Assembly: GCA_009731375.1 (NCBI GenBank)
Contig: BJOX01000177.1
Span: 384,433 to 413,847, forward strand
Source: Paulinella micropora
Lineage: Eukaryota > Cercozoa > Imbricatea > Euglyphida
Reading direction: 5' to 3'
Length of the DNA: 29,415 nt
Part shown: piece after piece, positions 21,445-29,415 of the stretch
Layout of the letters: each line of letters starts with the position of its first letter
Numbering within the stretch: position 1 is the stretch's first letter
Translations under genes and position numbers: made by a program
The notes under the pieces: generated by a model
Seen by the model: the letters and a program-made list of their open reading frames with translations, nothing else
Database searches by the model: none
What the model was told of the DNA's origin: nothing

Positions 21445-21483
21445 TAGCAGTAGTAGTAGTAGCAGTAGTAGTAGTAGTAGTAA

Positions 21484-21516
<33 letters not shown>

Positions 21517-21664
21517 CAGTAGTAGTAGTAGTAGTAGGAAGTGGTAGTAGGTAGTGGTAGTGGTAGTAGTAGTGGTAATAGTAGAGGTAGCAGTAGTAGT
21601 AGTAGTGGTAGTAGTAGTGGTAGTAGTAGTGGTAGTAGTGGTAGTAGTAGTGGTAGTAGTAGTG

Positions 21665-21737
<73 letters not shown>

Positions 21738-21739
21738 TA

Positions 21740-21787
<48 letters not shown>

Positions 21788-21822
21788 ATGTAGTACTAGT
21801 AGTAGTAGTAGTAGTAGTAGTA
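21065..21822. repeat. Short unique joint and (AGT)n array
   Basis: 21065-21117 is unique. AGT follows, with AGG (21135-21190), AGC, GGT and ACC variant blocks. It ends abruptly at 21822, where ATT begins. Confidence 0.95.
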
Positions 21823-21826
21823 GTAC

Positions 21827-21886
<60 letters not shown>

Positions 21887-21942
21887 CATTATTATCATCA
21901 TTATTATTATTCGTATTCTTATTCTTATTCTTATACTTATTA

Positions 21943-21988
<46 letters not shown>

Positions 21989-22008
21989 CATTATTATTAT
22001 TATTATTA

Positions 22009-22045
<37 letters not shown>

Positions 22046-22066
22046 CATTATTATTATTATTATTAT
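21823..22066. repeat. (ATT)n array left of intact SINE
   Basis: ATT units with ATC and CTT variants. It directly abuts the SINE 5' end. Confidence 0.96.
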
Positions 22067-22297
22067 GGACACCGTGATAGCCCAGTGGTCAAGTTCTACC
22101 ATCTGGGCCCTGTCGCCAGTTCGATTCCCGTCGGTGCCACCAGTATTTTCATTGAACATACCGGTCCGTCTGGAAGTGTTGGAACTGCCCTTGCGGGGGT
22201 GTCATTAGAGCCTATCGTCAATTCTTCGTACTCCCCTCACGGGTGAGACGATGGAGGCGCATGTGCAGAAATGCATCAGCCATTGACAGAGAAGCAC
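22067..22297 (+). mobile_element. tRNA-derived SINE, intact copy
   Basis: A ~231-bp element. The first ~74 bp (22068-22141) are tRNA-like: GACACCG (22068-22074) pairs with CGGTGCC (22132-22138) at six of seven positions, followed by ACC. An A box and a B box lie at tRNA-like spacing. The T-stem is degenerate, so it is not a working tRNA gene. A tRNA-unrelated body (22142-22297) follows, then an (ATT)n tail. The minus-strand copy at 5439-5640 has the same two ends. No target-site duplication can be seen because both sides are ATT. Confidence 0.92.
22078..22128 (+). promoter_or_regulatory. Internal Pol III promoter of the SINE (A and B boxes)
   Basis: A box TAGCCCAGTGG at 22078-22088 fits TRGCNNAGYGG. 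B box GTTCGATTCC at 22119-22128 fits GWTCRANNCC exactly. The start-to-start distance is 41 bp, within the usual range. Confidence 0.9.
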
Positions 22298-22833
<536 letters not shown>

Positions 22834-22843
22834 NNNNNNNNNN

Positions 22844-23180
22844 GTCATTTTATTTTAATACTTTAATACTTTAATAATTTCTCATTATCTTTAATAACTT
22901 GAGACGTACGTCACCATCTAGTTAAATCAATAGCTCTTGAGCTAACGATTTGTATGGATCGACCAGAGGTTAAATTGTTAACTTCATTAAACCGAAGGCC
23001 TAGGCCTAGTAGTAGTGGTAGTAATAGTAGTAGTTAGTAGTAGCAGTAGTAGCAGTAGTACTAAGAAGGTACCAAGACAGATAGACAGACAGATAGAAAG
23101 ACGGTATAAAATGGTTCTTAGTTCGTTATGGCAGCCACAATGAACTGATAACCATCGGACTCGAGAGAGAGAGAGAACAG
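22844..23180. other. AT-rich unique region with a small (AGT)n array
   Basis: 22844-23010 is ordinary AT-rich sequence with short CTTTAATA repeats near the gap. AGT lies at 23008-23062, then a short GACA/GATA stretch and unique sequence to a short GA run (23164-23175). No gene is recognised. Confidence 0.6.
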
Positions 23181-24160
23181 GAGACAGACATTTTATTTGC
23201 TGTATTGTGCGCAACGCGTGCAGGAATCAATGCAGAAATGAAGTAAGCAACACACAACACACACAAGGCAACAACACTGGCAGAAAAATAATCGTAAAAA
23301 ACCAAACTGAGGAGAGGAATGCCTCAGTACGACTAAGACGAGAGATGTGATTCCAAGAACGAGTTATGAGTGTTCTGAGAGGAAATATTCACAAGAGCAG
23401 GACCTGATAAAAGTGAAACTTCTTGGTAAGAACCTTGCCACTTGCAACGACAGGCCCCCATTCCTTGTGAGGAATCCTGGACATTGTTTCCCCCGGAAGG
23501 GATCCTCTGATCCGATGAGAGCTCAGGAACCTTCGCCCCTTCAAAAATGAAAAAAACTGTGAGCGCGGCCGGCCCACCGGAGAAAATGGCATTTGGAGCT
23601 CTCTTGCCTTCTGAGATTGCTTCCCACTTTCCATCAGTTTGTGTTGGTTTCCAAGGATATTGTCTTCTGTGTGGCTGGTTTCTTGACAATAAACTTACCT
23701 GCTTGTCCAGATTTTCCTCAAGTTGGTCATCATCACATCCATCGTTCTCTGATGTGAATAGTTTTTCTCATGACGGTTGGTTGTTATGCAAGTGTTCGTT
23801 CGTGGTTTTGTTCTATTTCATCTTATTTCCCCACTACCACAGGGTAGTTTTTGACGTTCGCACAATTAACACCAGTGTGCTATATGCTCTGATGTCATAT
23901 TTTTTTTTGCTTGGCTTTTAGGGAGGGCACATTTGCATAGGGTCTTAGACCCTCCCATAAGCGCATGGCAAAAATTGCAGAGAAGCTCATCATTCTAGGA
24001 GACGTGGGCGCGGGCTTACTGTGTCGAATACACTCACTCATCGATTTCAAGGTTCCTCCGCACATGTATAAGTATAGACAAACCCACGGACAAAAAGTCA
24101 GGGAAAGAAATTAAGACATGCCCAAACAAAACGCACACAAAGGATTCATCTTTACAAATT
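23181..24160. other. Longest non-repetitive region of the window
   Basis: About 980 bp of ordinary base composition without SSRs, flanked by GA and TTCTA arrays. The one coding candidate is 23333-23767 on the minus strand. 23921-24160 has no convincing frame. The plus-strand open frame 23547-23921 overlaps the candidate and looks less protein-like. Confidence 0.6.
23333..23767 (-). pseudogene. Possible exon or degraded ORF of unknown function
   Basis: The minus strand is open for 144 codons (23767 to a stop at 23333) with a varied, hydrophilic composition unlike the SSR frames. Near the start is an acidic stretch, SENDGCDDDQLEENLDKQ. A stop (TGA, 23770-23768) lies just upstream, and the frame is open again for 14 codons beyond it; a CGA-to-TGA change could have broken a longer frame. 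Right after the DKQ codons comes CAG/GTAAGT (23701-23693), a consensus 5' splice donor at a codon boundary. An AATAAA on the same strand lies 136 nt past the stop (23197-23192). So it is either a real exon with donor, an uninterrupted 3' exon, or a decayed transposon ORF. I recognise no domain; the acidic N-terminal style is seen in piggyBac-type transposases among others, but nothing specific supports that. Confidence 0.25.
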
Positions 24161-24310
24161 TCTATTCTATTCTATTCTATTCTATTCTATTCTATTCTAT
24201 TCTATTCTATTCTATCCTATCCTATCCTATTCTATCCTATCCTATCCTATTCTATTCTATTCTATTCTATTCTATTCTATTCTATTCTATTCTATTCTAT
24301 TCTAATCTAT
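24158..24310. repeat. (TTCTA)n pentanucleotide array
   Basis: About 30 units of TTCTA with a block of TCCTA in the middle (24213-24248), grading into CTAT repeats. Confidence 0.96.
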
Positions 24311-25153
<843 letters not shown>

Positions 25154-25154
25154 A

Positions 25155-25213
25155 GACTTCCTGGTTGACGAAATCAGAAGCTCCTTTTTTCTGACATTAG
25201 TCGATATTTCATC
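25155..25213 (+). mobile_element. Repeat family A, isolated 59-bp 3' end
   Basis: Matches the last 59 bp of the adjacent full copy (25701-25759), from GACTTCCTGGTTGACG to CGATATTTCATC. It is followed by 36 bp of unique linker (25214-25249) instead of ATCT. It may be a 5'-truncated older insertion or part of an LTR-like terminal duplication. Confidence 0.85.
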
Positions 25214-25249
25214 AGTTGATCTTATCACTTACTCTACGTAATGAACCAA

Positions 25250-25759
25250 GGCCACTTGAGGTGTCACTGACCCTCTCTTGGGCTTGATTTTTTGAAATGG
25301 GTGCCATCTGTCGACAGACAGAGAATTAGGGGATGGTGTGGGTGTGCTGGGCCCGTGGTGGGGTGCCTTATGTGTGCCTAGCCATACGCCTATAAGTCAT
25401 ATGCCGAAATAGCGACGGGAAGCACAATCCTGTTCCCTCAGGGTGCCCTTTCTCGCTTGTTGAGCCCGGAATAAAACCCACAGTGCTCTGTCGGTTTATA
25501 CTAGACTGTCGAACAGTCTCGAAACTCCATCTGCTTACTGGGCCCTCTGTAATGGAGGTGGGAGCTCGTTCTGCAAGGGGCGCTTTATGGAACGAGCCCT
25601 GGCCCCGCCTGGTACTAGGAAGCTTTGGTATTGCCTGTATCAGTCCCTTCCGTGCAAACATCACGGCTTAGCTGGGCATCGGGTTAATACTTTACCCACA
25701 GACTTCCTGGTTGACGAAATCAGAAGCTCCTTTTTTCTGACATTAGTCGATATTTCATC
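25250..25759 (+). mobile_element. Repeat family A, full 510-bp copy on plus strand
   Basis: Same length and nearly the same sequence as 12782-13291 (minus). Small differences include CGGCATGTGAC against CATATGCCG near the 98-codon antisense frame (25368-25664). The 3' end CGATATTTCATC runs straight into ATCT units. Together with 25155-25213 it carries a 59-bp direct repeat at both ends, 546 bp apart. Confidence 0.85.
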
Positions 25760-25845
25760 TATCTATCTATCTATCTCTCTCTCTCTCTCTCCTTCGCGCG
25801 CTCTCTCTCTTTCACTCTTTCTCTGTCTGTCAGTCTGTCTTTCTG

Positions 25846-25942
<97 letters not shown>

Positions 25943-26078
25943 TTCTATCTCTATCTCTACCTCAGACTACCTACCTACCTACCAACCAACCTACCTACCT
26001 ACCTACCTACCTACGTACGTACCTACCTACCTACCAGCCTACCTGCCTAGCTACCTATCTATCTATCTACCTACCTAC

Positions 26079-26167
<89 letters not shown>

Positions 26168-26178
26168 CATCTATCTTC

Positions 26179-26271
<93 letters not shown>

Positions 26272-26284
26272 ATCCATCCTATTC

Positions 26285-26345
<61 letters not shown>

Positions 26346-26405
26346 GCTAGGTAGCTAGGTAGCTAGCTAGCTAGCTATCTATCTGTCTGTCTGTCTGTCT
26401 ATCTG

Positions 26406-26464
<59 letters not shown>

Positions 26465-26489
26465 ATCTTTCTATCTATCTATCTATCTC

Positions 26490-26536
<47 letters not shown>
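25760..26536. repeat. (ATCT)n, (TC)n and (CCTA)n arrays, ending in a gap
   Basis: CTAT with TC blocks (25775-25815 and 25912-25940), CCTA (25972-26060), CTAT with a GCTAG-rich palindromic stretch (26342-26378) and CTGT units. N starts at 26537. Confidence 0.95.
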
Positions 26537-27268
26537 NNNNNNNNNNNNNNNNNNNNNNNNNNNNNNNNNNNNNNNNNNNNNNNNNNNNNNNNNNNNNNNN
26601 NNNNNNNNNNNNNNNNNNNNNNNNNNNNNNNNNNNNNNNNNNNNNNNNNNNNNNNNNNNNNNNNNNNNNNNNNNNNNNNNNNNNNNNNNNNNNNNNNNNN
26701 NNNNNNNNNNNNNNNNNNNNNNNNNNNNNNNNNNNNNNNNNNNNNNNNNNNNNNNNNNNNNNNNNNNNNNNNNNNNNNNNNNNNNNNNNNNNNNNNNNNN
26801 NNNNNNNNNNNNNNNNNNNNNNNNNNNNNNNNNNNNNNNNNNNNNNNNNNNNNNNNNNNNNNNNNNNNNNNNNNNNNNNNNNNNNNNNNNNNNNNNNNNN
26901 NNNNNNNNNNNNNNNNNNNNNNNNNNNNNNNNNNNNNNNNNNNNNNNNNNNNNNNNNNNNNNNNNNNNNNNNNNNNNNNNNNNNNNNNNNNNNNNNNNNN
27001 NNNNNNNNNNNNNNNNNNNNNNNNNNNNNNNNNNNNNNNNNNNNNNNNNNNNNNNNNNNNNNNNNNNNNNNNNNNNNNNNNNNNNNNNNNNNNNNNNNNN
27101 NNNNNNNNNNNNNNNNNNNNNNNNNNNNNNNNNNNNNNNNNNNNNNNNNNNNNNNNNNNNNNNNNNNNNNNNNNNNNNNNNNNNNNNNNNNNNNNNNNNN
27201 NNNNNNNNNNNNNNNNNNNNNNNNNNNNNNNNNNNNNNNNNNNNNNNNNNNNNNNNNNNNNNNNNNNN

Positions 27269-27300
<32 letters not shown>
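26537..27300. other. 732-N gap followed by a 32-nt poly-C
   Basis: N 26537-27268, then 32 C (27269-27300). Another long poly-C (9065-9102) is also next to a gap. Confidence 0.93.
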
Positions 27301-27419
27301 ACCCCTTCCATTCCTAGATTCATATATATGTATTTTGTATATGTTTTTTTAGGCGATAAGCAAAAATTTCAATAAGTTAGACAACGAGACAATGAACAAG
27401 CTACAAGGACACGCCCAGG

Positions 27420-27462
<43 letters not shown>

Positions 27463-27503
27463 ATAGGTAGGTAGATAGATAGGTAGGTAGGTAGGTAGGT
27501 AGG

Positions 27504-27560
<57 letters not shown>

Positions 27561-27636
27561 CGATAGATAGATAAAGGTAGACAATGAGACAATGAAAAAA
27601 ATTAAAAGGACACGCCCAGGTACTCTTTCTTCCTAC

Positions 27637-27640
<4 letters not shown>
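27301..27640 (+). repeat. Core 9: duplicated 44-bp core around a (GATA)n array
   Basis: After a 77-bp unique AT-rich joint, the copies at 27378-27421 and 27578-27621 share TAGACAA, GAGACAATGAA and GGACACGCCCAGGTA, 200 bp apart. GATA follows copy 1, whereas CTAT (its reverse complement) follows copy 2, so SSR orientation switches across the second core. Confidence 0.88.
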
Positions 27641-27695
<55 letters not shown>

Positions 27696-27697
27696 CA

Positions 27698-27767
<70 letters not shown>

Positions 27768-27985
27768 CGCTACTACTGCTACTACTACTAGTACTACTAT
27801 TACTATTATTATTACTATTACTATTACTATTACTATTGCTATTACTATTGCTATTACTATTGCTATTACTATTACTATTACTATTACTATTACTATTACT
27901 ATTACTATTACTATTCTATTACTATTACTATTACTATTACTATTACTATTACTATTACTATTACTATTACTATTACTATTTCTCA
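27641..27985. repeat. (CTAT)n, (ACT)n and (ACTATT)n arrays
   Basis: CTAT to 27693, ACT 27694-27795, then the period-6 ACTATT repeat with GCTATT variants up to repeat B. Confidence 0.95.
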
Positions 27986-28395
27986 GCCCAATGGCCTCAA
28001 GGCGTTAAACTGTGACGCCAACTCATAACCCTTTGGTGGTAGATGCTGGGGAGGAGGGTCGTTGCGCGCGTAAAAGATCTTAAACTCCGCATATGCTGGT
28101 TGATAGCCCAGGACCCAGCAGACACCAGATTGTTATGGGTGGGGTTTCGAGGCAGCTCTAGCAACCGCGCTTGGTGTATGCACTTGCACATTCGGTGACG
28201 TCTTGCAAGAGGTTGCTGGGACTGCGGAATAACCTCGGCTTAGTGCAGTCTTGCCCTCAGGAGCTCCATCGGTGGCCCCGATCATCAGGCGAGAGACTGA
28301 CACGGGGGGGGTGGAGGACCTCGAACAAGGGTATTGGAGGCTTATGTCCGTTGAGGATATGCCATTAGCTGCATCAGTACGCCTCAGATATAGTA
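27986..28395 (-). mobile_element. Dispersed repeat family B, copy 2
   Basis: A 410-bp block nearly identical to 1141-1549 and in the same orientation. Three differences were counted by eye, one of them a poly-G length change. The flanks are ACTATT repeats here but AAT repeats at copy 1, so the match stops exactly at the block ends and defines the element. No target-site duplication or coding domain is recognised; the strand choice follows copy 1. Confidence 0.82.
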
Positions 28396-28467
28396 TTACT
28401 ATTGCTATTACTATTACTATTACCATTACTATTACTGTTACTTTACTAATACTATTACTACTACTAC

Positions 28468-28500
<33 letters not shown>

Positions 28501-28524
28501 GTACTACTACTACTACTACTACTT

Positions 28525-28614
<90 letters not shown>

Positions 28615-29277
28615 TTACTATTACTATTACTATTACTATTACTATCACTATTACGATTACGATTACGATTACGATTACGATTACGATCACGATTACTATT
28701 ATACTATTATACTATTACTATTATTACTATTCCTATTACTATTCCTATTACTATTACTATTACTATTACTGTTACTATTACTATTACGATTACTATTACG
28801 ATTACTATTACTATTACTATTACTTTTACTATTACTATTACTTTTACTATTACTATTACTATTACTATTACTATTACGATTACTATGACTGTTACTATTA
28901 CTATTACTATTACTATTGCTATTACTGTTACTATTACTATTACTATTACTATTACTATTACTATTACTATTACTATTAGATACACTATTAGTATTACTAT
29001 TACTATTACTATTACTATTACTATTACTATTACTATTACTATTACTATTACTATTACTATTACGATTACTATTACTATGACTATTACTTTGACTATTACT
29101 ATGACTATTACTATTACTATTACTATTTCTATTACTAAGACTATTAAAATTACTATTACTATTACTATTACTATTACTATTACTATTACTATTACCATTA
29201 CTATTAGTATTACTGTTAGTATTACTATTACGATTACTATTTCTATTACTATTTCTATTACTAGTACTAGACTATGA
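28396..29277. repeat. (ACTATT)n and (ACT)n arrays with a GATTAC block
   Basis: ACTATT to 28455, ACT 28456-28610, ACTATT with a pure TTACGA stretch (28650-28693), then ACTATT with ACGATT, ACTGTT and ACTTTT variants to 29270. Confidence 0.95.

Positions 29278-29415
<138 letters not shown>

Noticed and set aside
22068-22141. Functional tRNA gene
   Set aside because: The A and B boxes and acceptor pairing are present, but the T-stem has two or more mismatches, no clean anticodon stem is seen, and the sequence continues into a SINE body with a second copy in the window.
23547-23921. 124-codon plus-strand frame in the unique region
   Set aside because: It is antisense to the more protein-like minus-strand frame. 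The C-terminal part is a run of hydrophobic residues from T-rich DNA, with no Kozak or splice support.

Overview
This window is eukaryotic, almost certainly metazoan, intergenic DNA. I estimate by eye that simple sequence repeats (SSRs) make up well over 80% of the readable bases. There is no bacterial-style gene content and no protein-coding gene I can call with confidence. The long open frames (Leu, Ser, Ile, Tyr-Ile-His, Leu-Cys-Tyr-Ala-Met and similar runs) are translations of microsatellites. Evidence for a eukaryote: a tRNA-derived SINE with intact Pol III A and B boxes, a MITE-like foldback element, dispersed repeat families with microsatellite tails, and very long di- to decanucleotide arrays. 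SSR-rich genomes of this kind are known from several invertebrate groups such as molluscs and crustaceans, but nothing here fixes the taxon. Nine runs of N (10 to 732 nt) interrupt the window. All are inside or next to SSRs or repeat elements.

Layout. 1-1140: GA, ATAC, TC and AAT arrays with a duplicated 43-bp core. 1141-1549: dispersed repeat B, copy 1. 1550-3477: AAT, AAG and AAC arrays with a 133-nt poly-A beside a gap. 3598-5035: a 1.4-kb CTATG pentamer array with higher-order structure. 5439-5640: a gapped SINE on the minus strand. 5993-6542: six copies of a ~35-bp core separated by AT arrays. 7709-7905: an AATCCC hexamer array, followed by a 261-bp foldback element (7924-8184). 8663-10916: CATA-type arrays with small duplicated cores. 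11451-13291: GATA arrays holding four repeat-derived pieces, including repeat family A copies and an inverted pair facing a gap. 13736-14245: a 9-bp satellite. 14636-16726: twelve copies of a 37-39-bp core separated by CCTA/TAGG arrays, with a central inverted block (a thirteenth copy lies at 18618). 16723-18725: a second core family, a 10-bp minisatellite and GGTA arrays. 19016-20822: TATG and GTATT arrays, with a foldback. 21118-22833: AGT and ATT arrays flanking an intact SINE. 22844-24160: the only long stretch of ordinary, non-repetitive sequence; it holds a weak coding candidate on the minus strand. 24158-26536: TTCTA and ATCT arrays with repeat A. 27301-29415: a duplicated core, repeat B copy 2, and ACT/ACTATT and TC arrays.

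The recurring theme is a core-plus-microsatellite architecture. At least ten unrelated short unique cores are each repeated 2 to 13 times. Each copy sits at the same phase in the same SSR type, while the SSR tracts between copies vary in length. Several arrays abruptly reverse strand orientation at near-perfect palindromic junctions. This looks like a landscape shaped by slippage, unequal exchange, template switching and insertion of elements into their own SSR tails. It does not look like a set of genes working together.
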